Positions 1 through 9,044 of a DNA stretch of 64,000 nt are shown piece by piece; within the stretch, counting starts at the first letter, position 1, and every line of letters starts with the position of its first letter. The notes under the pieces were generated by a model, which ran no database searches, was not told the origin of the DNA, and was given only the letters and a program-made list of their open reading frames with translations. The DNA is from UBA1732 sp045114455. GTDB taxonomy: Bacteria; Verrucomicrobiota; Lentisphaeria; Victivallales; UBA1829. The stretch covers positions 12,716 through 76,715 of the forward strand of contig JBGUKN010000033.1 of NCBI GenBank assembly GCA_045114455.1, written 5' to 3'. Made by a program: the position numbers and the translations under genes.

Positions 1-503
1 CGGGCCTGTTCGCGGCAGACGCCGGCGGCAAGCAGGGACTCGTACGCCTTCAGGGACTGTTCGTTCTGGGCGCGGATGAGCTCGCGGAGCGCGCCGTCGT
101 CGAAATCCTCGCAGGCGACGGACGCCTGACGGTTATTCTCGGCCTGCTTGCGGAGTTTCGGCGGCACGTAGAATTCCATATCGATCTCGGTATAGCGGCG
201 GGAAATCTCGTTGTACGACCAGGTGCGATGGCGGTGCCACTGGCCGCGCACGAAGAGCGGACAATGCACGCTGAACGTGAAGACGATGTGCTCCAGCGGA
301 CTCGTATGACGGTTTTCGATCAGATAGCGCAGGAGCGTCACGTCGCGCTCGTCCATTTCCTTCCGGATCTTGCCGAACGAAACGCGCGCCGCGTTCACGA
401 TCGTGGTTTCGGAGCCGAGGGTGTCGATCAGTCCCACCCAGCCCTGTCCGCCGAGCACTTTCACATGATTTTCCGGGGGCACGTTCACGTGAGTCAAAGC
501 CAT
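1..503 (-). CDS. thyX: Flavin-dependent thymidylate synthase ThyX (C-terminus cut by window edge)
   Basis: ThyX methylates dUMP to dTMP using FAD, NADPH and methylene-tetrahydrofolate. Reading the minus strand from ATG at 503 gives 167 residues before the window ends. The ThyX signature RHRTWSYNEISRRY lies at residues 91-104, and the companion RHTSPLEH at 65-72. A good ribosome site, GGAAGGAA, precedes the start. The protein is incomplete only because the window stops; usual ThyX length is about 220-250 residues. The motif is diagnostic, so the assignment is firm. ThyX instead of ThyA is common in anaerobes and in bacteria with low folate-reductase needs (family knowledge). Confidence 0.95.
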   Translation of the reverse strand, partial: MALTHVNVPPENHVKVLGGQGWVGLIDTLGSETTIVNAARVSFGKIRKEMDERDVTLLRYLIENRHTSPLEHIVFTFSVHCPLFVRGQWHRHRTWSYNEISRRYTEIDMEFYVPPKLRKQAENNRQASVACEDFDDGALRELIRAQNEQSLKAYESLLAAGVCREQA

Positions 504-684
504 TTCAGTCGTTCCTTCCGCTTGAGATATGTTTTGATTAAATAGTGTTCGCATCAATATACAGTCGGTCCGGCGCAAAATCAAGCCGTTTTCCGGCTTT
601 CTTTCACGGAAAAAACCGAAAAGTTTTTTCCGGGGCAGATGAACTCATTTCCGTGCGCGGGCGCAAGCCGTGCATTGCCGCAAA

Positions 685-735
685 GGAGGCTTCGCCTCCA
701 AAAAAAACGGACCCGGGTCGAAATGCCCGAGTCCG
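685..735 (-). terminator. Intrinsic terminator after the aldo/keto reductase gene
   Basis: On the minus strand a 10-bp stem (one G-U) with arms CGGACTCGGG and CCCGGGTCCG spans 708-735. Eight T residues follow at 700-707. A second small hairpin, GGAGGC-TTC-GCCTCC, lies at 685-699. Confidence 0.85.
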
Positions 736-800
736 TTCGATGGTTTTGAATATGGTTCAGTCGGATTGGGAAACGAATCTGACTGAAGCGGGAAAGTGCA

Positions 801-2249
801 TCAGCGACCGCCGCCGGGACGCTGGCCGCCGCCAAAGCCGCCGCCGGGCATTCCGCCGCCCATGCCGCCGGGCATTCCGCCGCCGAAGCCGCCGGGCATT
901 CCGCCGCCGAAGCCGCCGCCCATACCACCGCCGGGACGCTGACCGCCGGGCGCACCGCCCATACCGCCGCGACCGCCGCGACGACCGCCGCCGGCATTGT
1001 CGCCCGCGGCCTGCGCGATCTTGCCCAGTTCGGTCGGGATGTCGATCTGCTGCGGGCATCTGCGGACGCAGCGACGGCAGCCGATGCAGGCGCTCGCCTT
1101 GACGGAAAGCTTATTGTAGGCTTCCTTGAACGCGGCCTCGTCCTTCTTTTCGCAGAAGTCGTTCCATGCAGTGAATACCGCGGGGATCTCGATCTTGACC
1201 GGGCATTCATTGACGCAGTACCTGCAGGTCGTGCAGGGGACGCGGCTCTTGGAGACGCCCAGATACACGTCGCGGGCTTCGTCAAGGACCTTACGTTCGG
1301 CATCGGTCAGCGGCTTGAAGTCGGTGAAGGTCTCGATGTTTTCCTTCAGCACTTCCATCGTGGTCATGCCGCTGAGGACCGTGAGAACGTTCGGGAGCGA
1401 GGCCGCATAGCGGAACGCCCAGGACGCCGCGGACGCCTTCGGATCGGCCTTCTTGAGGACTTCGACGGCTGCCGGAGTGAGGTTGGCGAGACGGCCGCCC
1501 TGAAGCGGTTCCATGATGATGACGGGGATGTCCTTCGAGGTCAGGAACTCGTACATGCGCTTCGCGTTCTGTGCGTCCCAGTCGACGAAGTTGAGCTGGA
1601 TTTGAACGAAATCCCATTCGTGCGCGTTCACGATGGTCTCGAGCGCCTCGGGGGAATCGTGGAAGGAGAAGCCGAGGAGCTTGATCTTTCCGGCCTCTTT
1701 CTGCTTCTTGAAGTAGTCGTAGAGCTTGAGATTCTCGAAGTTGCGGAAGCTGTTCGCATTGAACGCGTGCATCAGGTAGAAGTCGAAATAGTCGGTCTTG
1801 CAGGCTTCAAGCTGTCCCTTGAACGTTGTTTCCGCTTCGGCAGCGCTGCGGAGCGACCAGAGCGGGAGCTTGGTGGCGATCATGTAGGATTTGCGGTCAT
1901 ACTTCTTCATCGCCTCGCCGAGGAACTGCTGGCTTTCGCCGTTGTGGTACGGCTGGGCGGTATCAAAGTAGTTCAGACCGGCGGCCATGGCCGTATCGAC
2001 GAGCTTCTGCGCCTCTTCGCGGTCGATCTTGCCGTTCTTCTGCGGGAGGCGCATCATGCCGTAGCCGAGGAGCGGAACCGTGAGATCGGTCTTCTTGTAT
2101 TTGCGGCGGGTGACCTTCTTGGATGCGTCTTTCGCAGGCTCGGACGACTTCGCGTCCGCAGGGGTGACTCCCGTCTGCGCGGCGAGCCGGGACATTGCGG
2201 CAAGCGTGGTGAGCGCTGCGGCTCCTTTAATGAATTCTCTTCGATTCAT
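801..2249 (-). CDS. Tat-exported aldo/keto reductase with 2x[4Fe-4S] domain and Gly/Met-rich tail
   Basis: 482 residues in three parts. Residues 1-25 form a twin-arginine signal (NRREFIKG, then a hydrophobic stretch ending LAAQ). The aldo/keto reductase barrel at about 50-320 carries the usual D-Y-K-H tetrad (FDTAQPYHNGE, ATKLP, LMHAF). Two ferredoxin motifs, CTTCRYCVNECP and CIGCRRCVRRCP, follow. The last 65 residues are a low-complexity GGGMGGGFGGGMPGG tail. Ferredoxin-fused AKRs are known in anaerobes; substrate is not predictable. The small membrane protein at 2304-2663 lies 54 bp upstream in the same operon and could pass electrons or anchor the enzyme (inference). The tail resembles those of the proteins at 57.8-61 kb. 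Confidence 0.9.
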   Translation of the reverse strand: MNRREFIKGAAALTTLAAMSRLAAQTGVTPADAKSSEPAKDASKKVTRRKYKKTDLTVPLLGYGMMRLPQKNGKIDREEAQKLVDTAMAAGLNYFDTAQPYHNGESQQFLGEAMKKYDRKSYMIATKLPLWSLRSAAEAETTFKGQLEACKTDYFDFYLMHAFNANSFRNFENLKLYDYFKKQKEAGKIKLLGFSFHDSPEALETIVNAHEWDFVQIQLNFVDWDAQNAKRMYEFLTSKDIPVIIMEPLQGGRLANLTPAAVEVLKKADPKASAASWAFRYAASLPNVLTVLSGMTTMEVLKENIETFTDFKPLTDAERKVLDEARDVYLGVSKSRVPCTTCRYCVNECPVKIEIPAVFTAWNDFCEKKDEAAFKEAYNKLSVKASACIGCRRCVRRCPQQIDIPTELGKIAQAAGDNAGGGRRGGRGGMGGAPGGQRPGGGMGGGFGGGMPGGFGGGMPGGMGGGMPGGGFGGGQRPGGGR

Positions 2250-2303
2250 ATTGAAACCTCAACTTCTGTTGGGTTGAAAGTCTGAAAAAGGATGCAGGGA
2301 GAG

Positions 2304-2663
2304 TTAACCCTCTACGGCTGCGGGCTTGCGTTTCACGATCACGGAGCTGACGATCAGCATTCCGATCCAAACGGCGAGGATCAGCGCCGTCATGGCGCCG
2401 CCGACGGTCGCGATTTCGCGCAGGACTTCAGCGGCGTTGCCGTCACGGACTCCGGTCAGGAACGGGAACTGGAAGATGATCTCACCATGCCAGATGTGCT
2501 CGAATGCGAGCAGGGCGCATCCGCCGAAGGAAAGCTTTTCAAGCCAGCCGAGCTTCGTGGCCCAGCTGATGGTTTCCGTTTTGCCGGAGTCCTTGGACAC
2601 GACTGTACGGCGGGCGATTCCGGCGGCGATTCCGGCGGCGAGAGGGGCGGTGAAACATGCCAT
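2304..2663 (-). CDS. Small two-helix membrane protein
   Basis: 119 residues with two hydrophobic segments: about 45-66 (LSFGGCALLAFEHIWHGEII) and about 87-110 (VGGAMTALILAVWIGMLIVS). The second is followed by a basic end (VKRKP), so the C-terminus is probably cytoplasmic. I do not recognise a named family. It is the first gene of an operon with the exported iron-sulfur aldo/keto reductase, so a role as membrane partner or quinone-side electron donor is possible but unproved. Confidence 0.7.
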   Translation of the reverse strand: MACFTAPLAAGIAAGIARRTVVSKDSGKTETISWATKLGWLEKLSFGGCALLAFEHIWHGEIIFQFPFLTGVRDGNAAEVLREIATVGGAMTALILAVWIGMLIVSSVIVKRKPAAVEG

Positions 2664-2982
2664 TTTGACCTCCTTGGTTCCTTTCAGGGAGACAGTGCCT
2701 TGTCATAAGGCGATTGTGAAGATAATGCGTACAGAATCCGAGGCGAAACGCTTCAGCTTTCCCGACAGCGGCTTCATGCCGACTCGGATTCTCATTTTCA
2801 AGATACTATATCACAGGCAAAAAAAAATACAAGCCGCTTTCCGCGTTTTTTTTATAAATAATCCTTTCCGCGGAAACAGCCGGACGACAGACCTTTCCAA
2901 AAACGTAAAACAGGCAAAGATATCCCGAAGCCCGTCGCGTTTTCGCAGCACGATCACGCCGCCGACTGAAAGAAACGGTGTA
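2664..2982. other. Intergenic region between parC and the membrane protein gene
   Basis: It holds the minus-strand promoter at 2805-2832 and a perfect 12-bp palindrome TTTCCGCGGAAA at 2865-2876. I see no gene and no clear T-tailed terminator for parC. Confidence 0.5.
2805..2832 (-). promoter_or_regulatory. Promoter of membrane protein-AKR operon
   Basis: Minus strand: -35 TTGTAT (2827-2832), 16-bp spacer, -10 TATAGT (2805-2810). Confidence 0.6.
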
Positions 2983-5754
2983 TCAGAACCCGAGGTCGGG
3001 CTGAACGTCCCACGAATCCTCTTCCCGTTCGGTTTCGACGGGCTTTTTCGGTTGCGGCTTTTTCTCCGGTTCCGGCGCGGGGGCGAGCGCGGGAGCGGGA
3101 GACGGGATGGGAGCAGGAGCCGGTGATGCAGGGGCTTTTTCCGCAGGCTTTATTACGGGTGCGGGTTTCTCAACAGGCACGGCCTTTGTTTCGGGCGCGG
3201 GTTTGGCGGGAGAAACAGGCTTCTTGATAATAACAGGGTTCCCTGTGGGAACGGATTGTGTTTCCGGCGTTTTTTTCACCTCAACCGGAGATTTGGGTTC
3301 CGGTTCGTTTTTCGCCACAACAGGAGACGCGGGCACGGCTGCCGCATCCTTTTTCGGGCGGACACGGCGCCGAACGGCCGTCGTATCTGTCCGGGACGCA
3401 TCAACTTGAGTCTCCGGTTCAGACGGCGCAGCGGGGGAAGCCGGCAGATCTTCAGGGGGTGTTTCAACGGGTGTTTCCTCCGGGGCGCCGCTCTCGTTTC
3501 CGCCGGATCCGCCACCGTCGCCGCCGCCATCGCCGTTATTCCCCTCAGGAACTTCGACAAGTTCAGGTTCCGGCTCGGCATCGGTTTCGTCCAGGAGGCG
3601 CACGAACGTGATCTTCAGGAGCTTGCGCGGAGAGATCAGGATGCCGCCGGCCTTGGGGGAACGTTCCGGCGCGTCCATCAGGGATATCTGCTGAATCTGC
3701 TTGGCTCTGATCGGCGTATCGACCTTGATTTCATAGATCGCATTGGGGCGCGGCGTGATGAGCTCCAGACGGCAGCCGTCCGGGATGATACGGTATTCGC
3801 GGTCCTTGATGAAGGAGGCAATGCGGGTGCGCTTGAAATACGCGCGGCCGGTCTTCTTCTCGGAGTAGACAACGCCGAAGACGGTGCTCTTGTCGTAGCG
3901 GCGGAATTCGAACAGGCGGTCGATGAAGATCTTGTCGGGGATGTCGATGACCTTGAAGTCGCCGGAACGCTCCACGCAGAGCAGGTGGTCGAATTCGTTG
4001 CACAGCACGATATCCTCGCTCTTCACGGAGGTGCCGATGTAGCAGTTCTTCTTGTCCCAGCCGACGCGGATGTTGGAAAGCGCGGCAACGCTCTTGTCGA
4101 TCTTCGCGAACGGCTCGAGGCGGATCTCGGTGCGGCGCGGGAACATGTCGCCGTATTTCGCGAGCAGTCCTTCGATGTACTTAATGGTGTACTGCTTGAT
4201 GTGCTTCAGGTTCTTTTCCGCCTCGCGAAGATCCTTTTCGAGCGCGGCGATCTCATCGCGGTTCCTGCTGACTTCAAACGCCGCGATCCTGCGGATCGGT
4301 ATCTCGACAAGGCGTTCGATCTCGGAATCCGGGATCACGCCCTGCGCCAGCTGGGCGATACGCGCGACCTCGGCAGGCGCGGGCTGCGTGATATGCGGTC
4401 CGGCTTCAATGGCGGCATGGAGCGCCTGCACGAGAGGAAGCCACTCGTCCTTGAACTGCTCGAGCCCGGTACGGACCGCCTGGAACATGGCTTCCCTGGT
4501 CTTGCAGGTCTCGATCTTCTTATAGATCTTTTCCTCGATGAAGATCTGCGCGAGGGTACGGGCAAGAATCTTGTCGATGCACTTGGCGGCAACGAGCTGG
4601 AGTTCCCAGGTCAGGTACTGCACGAGCTTTTCGGTGTTGCGGCGGAGGATGTCGCTGGCGCTCATGCGGACGGGCCGGTTGTCGCGGATGACCATATAGA
4701 TGCAGGACAGGCTCATCTGGCAGTCGGTGTAGGTATAGAGGGCATTAACGGCCTTCTCCGGGCTGTAGCCGCGCTGAAGCGAAAGCTCGATGTTGACCTT
4801 GTCATCCGCGGTGTAGTCGTGGAACGAGGAAATCTTAATGCGGGACTTGTTGACGGCGCTCTCGATGGAGTCCATCAGCTTGGACGTGTCGGTGCCGGCG
4901 TGGATCTCGCTGATGACGATATCGTGTTTTTCCGAGGCGATGCGGGCGCGAAGCACGATCTTGCCCATACCGTCCTGATAGTCGGAGACGTCCATGATGC
5001 CGCCCTGCGGGAAGTCGGGATAGATTTGGAATGGCTCTCCCTTCAGGATGGAGATCTGCGCCCGCAGAAGCTCGTTGAAATTGTGCGGGAAGATCATGGT
5101 GCGGGTGCCGACGGCAAGGCCGTTGGTGCCCATGAGCAGCAGGGTCGGTATCTTCGAGGGGAGGCAGACCGGCTCCTTGTTGCGGCTGTCGTAGGAATCC
5201 ACGAACGTCGTGATGTCGTTGTTGAAGAGGACGTCGCGCCCGAGCTTTGAGAGACGGCATTCGATATATCGCGGAGCGGCGGCCGCGGTGCCGAGGATGA
5301 TGTCGCCGAACGACCCCTGCTTGTCGATGAAGCATTCCTTGTTCGCGAGGTTCACGAGGGCGTCGCCGATGGAGGCGTCGCCGTGCGGATGGTACTTCAT
5401 GGTGGCGCCGACCACGTTCGCAACCTTGTGGAACGTGCCGTTGTCCATCTCGTGGAGGGTCCAGAGGATGCGGCGCTGAACGGGTTTCAGGCCGTCGTCG
5501 ACGTCCGGGATGGCGCGGTCCTTGATGACGTAGGAGGCGTACTCGATGAAGTTGCGGTCCATCATCTCCCGCAGGCGCTGGTTCGGGGACGAGTCGACGG
5601 CATCGGACGCGGATTCGTCGTCGCCCATCTCGTCGGACTCCGGCGGATAGTGCATATCGGGATCGTAGTATTCGGTTTCGGGCGTGTCGGACGGGGGATT
5701 GGAAGAGGCGTCGCGGTCGGGTCCGGAGGGAGGCATGAGATTCTTTTTCGGCAT
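2983..5754 (-). CDS. parC: Type IIA topoisomerase subunit A (ParC/GyrA type) with long Pro-rich tail
   Basis: 923 residues. The A subunit cuts and rejoins DNA through its catalytic tyrosine, here Tyr163 in the block PRYIECRLS. The quinolone-region block YHPHGDASIGDAL lies at 121-133. A 55-residue acidic extension precedes the core. The beta-pinwheel region (about 540-730) is short. The final 180 or so residues are low-complexity Pro/Ala/Lys/Glu. It starts 6 bp after the parE stop, so the two subunits are co-transcribed. ParC is preferred over GyrA because no clear GyrA-box is seen and the partner is a 620-residue ParE-like protein; a divergent gyrase remains possible. Confidence 0.88.
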   Translation of the reverse strand: MPKKNLMPPSGPDRDASSNPPSDTPETEYYDPDMHYPPESDEMGDDESASDAVDSSPNQRLREMMDRNFIEYASYVIKDRAIPDVDDGLKPVQRRILWTLHEMDNGTFHKVANVVGATMKYHPHGDASIGDALVNLANKECFIDKQGSFGDIILGTAAAAPRYIECRLSKLGRDVLFNNDITTFVDSYDSRNKEPVCLPSKIPTLLLMGTNGLAVGTRTMIFPHNFNELLRAQISILKGEPFQIYPDFPQGGIMDVSDYQDGMGKIVLRARIASEKHDIVISEIHAGTDTSKLMDSIESAVNKSRIKISSFHDYTADDKVNIELSLQRGYSPEKAVNALYTYTDCQMSLSCIYMVIRDNRPVRMSASDILRRNTEKLVQYLTWELQLVAAKCIDKILARTLAQIFIEEKIYKKIETCKTREAMFQAVRTGLEQFKDEWLPLVQALHAAIEAGPHITQPAPAEVARIAQLAQGVIPDSEIERLVEIPIRRIAAFEVSRNRDEIAALEKDLREAEKNLKHIKQYTIKYIEGLLAKYGDMFPRRTEIRLEPFAKIDKSVAALSNIRVGWDKKNCYIGTSVKSEDIVLCNEFDHLLCVERSGDFKVIDIPDKIFIDRLFEFRRYDKSTVFGVVYSEKKTGRAYFKRTRIASFIKDREYRIIPDGCRLELITPRPNAIYEIKVDTPIRAKQIQQISLMDAPERSPKAGGILISPRKLLKITFVRLLDETDAEPEPELVEVPEGNNGDGGGDGGGSGGNESGAPEETPVETPPEDLPASPAAPSEPETQVDASRTDTTAVRRRVRPKKDAAAVPASPVVAKNEPEPKSPVEVKKTPETQSVPTGNPVIIKKPVSPAKPAPETKAVPVEKPAPVIKPAEKAPASPAPAPIPSPAPALAPAPEPEKKPQPKKPVETEREEDSWDVQPDLGF

Positions 5755-5760
5755 GATGGA

Positions 5761-7623
5761 TCAGACCAGGTTGTTTTGGATGTGTTCCCAGCGGGTCTCG
5801 TCGTTGCTGCCCATGTAGAACCGCAGCATTTCGTGGATGCCCTTGGTGTTTTCGAGTGTGACTTTTTCAAGGCGGATGTCGGGCCCGATGAACTGCTTGA
5901 ACTCCTTCGGCGAGATTTCGCCGAGACCTTTGAACCGGGTGATCTCGGCGGATTTGCCGAGCTCCTTCGCGCGCTCGTCGCGCTCCTGTTCGGAGTAGCA
6001 GTAGAACGTCGTCTCCTTATTGCGGACGCGGAAAAGCGGCGTTTCGAAAATGTAGAGATGGCCGGAAATCACGAGCGATTCGAAATACTGGAGGAAGAAC
6101 GTGAGCAGGAGATTGCGGATGTGCAGGCCGTCCACGTCGGCGTCGGTCGCGATCACGACCTTCGCATAGTTCAGATTCTCGACGTCCTCCTCGATTCCGA
6201 GCGTCCGCATGATGTAGAACAGCTCCTCGTTCGAGTAGATCGCGTCGAGCTTCTTCCCGAAACAGTTGAACGGCTTTCCGCGGAGCGCGAAGACCGCCTG
6301 ATAGTTCGGGTCGCGGCTGGTCACGAGGGAGGAGCCTGCGGAATCGCCTTCCGTGAGGAATATCATGGTCTCTTCGGCAAATTTCGAGCGGTCGCCGAAA
6401 TGGTGGCGGCAATCCTTGAGCTTGTTGTTCCGCAGGGAAATGCGCTTCGAGATGGCGGCGCCCTTCTTCTGGACCTTCTGGATCTCGCGGCGGACCTGTT
6501 CGTTGTGCTGGATCTTTTCGAGGAGGAGATTCGCCTCGTCGGGGTGCTTCAGGAGACTGTCGACGACGGCCTGTTTCACGGTTCCCTCGATCCAGCCGCG
6601 CACGTCGGTGTTGCCTAGTTTGTTCTTGGTCTGGGACTCGAACAGCGGCTCCTGTATCTTCACGGCGATGGTGCCGAGGATGCCGTCGCGGATGTCCTTC
6701 GGATCGAAGTTCTTGTTGAAATGCTCGTTGATGGCGCGGGTGATGCCGCCCTTGAACGCCGAAAGATGCGTGCCGCCATCGCTCGTGTACTGCCCGTTCA
6801 CGAACGAGAAATAGCGTTCACCGGTGTCAGCCGTGTGGCAGAATGCGAATTCGAGCGTGGAATCCTTGTAGTGGATGGGCTGGTAGAGCGAGGCTCCCTC
6901 GTCGAGCTTGGAACGAACCAAGTCGAGCAGGCCGTTTTTCGAATAATACCGCTGCCCGTTGAGATAAAGAGAAAGTCCGCTGTTCAGATAGGCATACATC
7001 CAGAGGCGGTTTTCCACCTCGGAGGGACGGATCTCGTAGTTCGGGAAGAGCTTCGGATCGGGAGTGAACCGGATGCGCGTGCCGGAATGCTCCGTGCCGG
7101 GATCGAGGTATTCCTCATGGTCGAGGATGCCCTCGCGGAAGACGGCGGTGCGGCATTTGCCGTCGCGCCAGGAAGTGACCTCGAACCGGGAGGACAGCGC
7201 GTTCACGGCCTTCGTGCCGACGCCGTTCATGCCGACGGAGAACACATATCCGTCCTTGTTGAACTTGCCGCCGGTATTGATCTTCGAAACGCAGTCCACA
7301 AGCTTGCCCAGCGGGATGCCGCGACCGTAGTCGCGCACGGTGAAGGAGCCGTGGTCGGACGCGATATCGATGCGGCGTCCGAAGCCCATGATGTATTCGT
7401 CGACGGCATTGTCCACGACTTCCTTGAACATTACATAGATGCCGTCGTCGGGGTGCGAACCGTCGCCCATGCGCCCGATGTACATGCCGGGACGCTGCCG
7501 GATATGGGCGAGCGCGTCAAGGGTTTGAATGCTGTCGTCGTTATATTTCGAACGGGCGGCGTTCTGATCCGCCTGTTTCATCAGGTCGTCCTGTACGATA
7601 TCGATGTCATTGTCCGGTGTCAT
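5761..7623 (-). CDS. parE: Type IIA topoisomerase ATPase subunit (ParE/GyrB type)
   Basis: 620 residues. The GHKL ATPase domain begins with HIRQRPGMYIG, then VVDNAVDEY, DYGRGIP and GMNGVGTKAVNAL. The TOPRIM metal site reads EGDSAGSS and DADVDG, and the C-terminal block RFKGLGE is present. The length lacks the insertions of long GyrB proteins. It is the first gene of the parE-parC pair. Its leader runs from the promoter at 7778-7805. Together they decatenate sister chromosomes (family knowledge). Confidence 0.92.
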   Translation of the reverse strand: MTPDNDIDIVQDDLMKQADQNAARSKYNDDSIQTLDALAHIRQRPGMYIGRMGDGSHPDDGIYVMFKEVVDNAVDEYIMGFGRRIDIASDHGSFTVRDYGRGIPLGKLVDCVSKINTGGKFNKDGYVFSVGMNGVGTKAVNALSSRFEVTSWRDGKCRTAVFREGILDHEEYLDPGTEHSGTRIRFTPDPKLFPNYEIRPSEVENRLWMYAYLNSGLSLYLNGQRYYSKNGLLDLVRSKLDEGASLYQPIHYKDSTLEFAFCHTADTGERYFSFVNGQYTSDGGTHLSAFKGGITRAINEHFNKNFDPKDIRDGILGTIAVKIQEPLFESQTKNKLGNTDVRGWIEGTVKQAVVDSLLKHPDEANLLLEKIQHNEQVRREIQKVQKKGAAISKRISLRNNKLKDCRHHFGDRSKFAEETMIFLTEGDSAGSSLVTSRDPNYQAVFALRGKPFNCFGKKLDAIYSNEELFYIMRTLGIEEDVENLNYAKVVIATDADVDGLHIRNLLLTFFLQYFESLVISGHLYIFETPLFRVRNKETTFYCYSEQERDERAKELGKSAEITRFKGLGEISPKEFKQFIGPDIRLEKVTLENTKGIHEMLRFYMGSNDETRWEHIQNNLV

Positions 7624-7777
7624 GCTGTGTTGTCCGTTCTCCGTCGCGGTCAGTGTTTGGCCCGTTTCAAATTTGCATGTCGTGTTCTGGCCTGAATCTT
7701 TGTCCGGGACGCTCCCGTATAAGGCGCGTTCTCCGGCGCGGCGGCGCTTGGATGGTTATGTCGTCACTTGCCCTAAT

Positions 7778-7805
7778 AATATATCTCAAATCCTGATTTC
7801 TGCAA
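7778..7805 (-). promoter_or_regulatory. parE-parC promoter
   Basis: Minus strand: -35 TTGCAG (7800-7805), 16-bp spacer, -10 TATATT (7778-7783). The predicted leader is about 150 nt. Confidence 0.65.
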
Positions 7806-7943
7806 GGCTGTTTTTTTCGAAAAAAACGGAAAAAAATGGTCCCCCCCTGTCTCGTTTTCCGGCGCGGCATCCGGGAAAAGCGGGCGGGTGCTTTTCCGGC
7901 GCACTCCCGGCAAAAAAATGCATGGAAAGGGAAATCCCGGGAC

Positions 7944-7987
7944 AAAAAAAGAACCCCCCGAAACATTTCCGCAAGTTTCTGAAGTTC
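7944..7987 (-). terminator. Terminator of tRNA-Thr
   Basis: Minus strand: GAAC and GAAAC pair with GTTTC and GTTC around an internal loop (7951-7987). Seven T residues follow at 7944-7950. Confidence 0.55.
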
Positions 7988-8001
7988 CAATAGTTCCGAA
8001 T

Positions 8002-8076
8002 TGGAGCCGGCTCTCGGATTCGAACCGAGGACCGACGGTTTACAAAACCGTAGCTCTACCGCTGAGCTAAGCCGGC
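8002..8076 (-). tRNA. tRNA-Thr (anticodon TGT), CCA encoded
   Basis: The minus strand folds into a complete cloverleaf. The acceptor stem is GCCGGCT/AGCCGGC. The anticodon stem ACGGT/ACCGT surrounds the loop TTTGTAA, so the anticodon is TGT, reading ACA-type threonine codons. The T arm contains GGTTCGAATCC. The discriminator is T and the 3' CCA is encoded. Length is 75 nt with a short variable loop. Confidence 0.95.
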
Positions 8077-8161
8077 ATATCGCTTCCCGGGGCCGCGTTC
8101 ATGCGGCATGACGGACGAGCCCGGCCATAAAGCGCAAAGCCGTTCGGATCCGAGCCGTATT

Positions 8162-8189
8162 AATATGGCATATTTTTTTCAAAAGTCAA
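8162..8189 (-). promoter_or_regulatory. tRNA-Thr promoter
   Basis: Minus strand: -35 TTGACT (8184-8189), 16-bp spacer, -10 CATATT (8162-8167). Confidence 0.65.
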
Positions 8190-8294
8190 ACACTTTCCCT
8201 TTCTTTTTGCTGTTTTCGTGGTATAGTAAGATAGTCCGTTTGTCCGGCCCGCCGTGAGCCGGAACCGAAAACATGGAAAGGATGTCCCGTTTTT

Positions 8295-9044
8295 ATGTCC
8301 CAACGCTGGCTGATGATCGCCGACGCGCATTTGACCTGCCGCACACCGGAGGACGGTTTCTTCCGCATGCTCGACGCCGCCGCCCGTCTGCCCGGAGACG
8401 TCGGGATCATTTTCCTCGGGGACGTTTTCGACCTTTGGATCGCGCTGCCCGGTTATGAAAACGATGAACACCGGCGTTTTCTGGACTGGTGCCGCCGGGA
8501 AAAAACGAAGCGGAAGATCATATTTCTGGAGGGCAACCACGAGTTCTTCGTTGCGAAGACGTATGGCGACGCATTCACATACGCCGGCGAGGACGCCTAT
8601 CAGGACGGGCTTCTCCAGTGGTTTCACGGCGACCGCATCAACAAGTCGGACCGCGGCTACGCGTTTCTCCGGTTCATGATCCGGAACCGGGTGACGCGCT
8701 GGTTCCTGCGGCTGGTCGGCCCCACATTCGGGCCATCGTTCGCGCATTACGTCCGCGAACGTCTCCGCACCACAAACCAGGCTTACAAACACTATTTCCC
8801 GGAGCCGCACGCACTGAGGTATCTCGCCTCGTGCCCGCCGGACTCCGTCGTTTTCGCGGGGCATTTCCACGACCGGGTCACGAAGACCGCGGAAGGAAGG
8901 ACGATGGAGGTCCTTCCGGCATATGCGAATGCCTCGGAACTCGCTTATTACGACCCGTCGGCGCCGGAGCTCGCGGTATTTTCCTCGGACCGGATCGCCG
9001 ACGTGTGCTGCAAACCAACGAACCAGGAGGCGGCTGAACCATGA
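8295..9044 (+). CDS. lpxH: UDP-2,3-diacylglucosamine hydrolase-like metallophosphoesterase
   Basis: 249 residues. The calcineurin-like metal motifs are in order: DAH (10-12), GDVFD (42-46), GNHEFF (80-85), a middle His (WFHGD) and GHFH near 190. Overall size and the LRFM...RWF helical insert fit LpxH, which removes UMP from UDP-diacylglucosamine in lipid A synthesis at the inner membrane. Canonical LpxH has GNRD rather than GNHE, so a LpxH-like paralogue cannot be excluded. The stop overlaps the coaD start by 4 nt (ATGA), implying translational coupling. Confidence 0.75.
   Translation: MSQRWLMIADAHLTCRTPEDGFFRMLDAAARLPGDVGIIFLGDVFDLWIALPGYENDEHRRFLDWCRREKTKRKIIFLEGNHEFFVAKTYGDAFTYAGEDAYQDGLLQWFHGDRINKSDRGYAFLRFMIRNRVTRWFLRLVGPTFGPSFAHYVRERLRTTNQAYKHYFPEPHALRYLASCPPDSVVFAGHFHDRVTKTAEGRTMEVLPAYANASELAYYDPSAPELAVFSSDRIADVCCKPTNQEAAEP

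Larger units (their letters stand above)
7624..8001. other. Intergenic region between parE and tRNA-Thr
   Basis: It contains the parE promoter (7778-7805), the tRNA-Thr terminator (7944-7987) and GC-rich inverted segments around 7860-7945. No gene is visible. Confidence 0.55.

Noticed and set aside
3256..5250. 664-codon open frame opposite parC
   Set aside because: Antisense shadow of a conserved topoisomerase gene, with no ribosome site or protein-like motifs.
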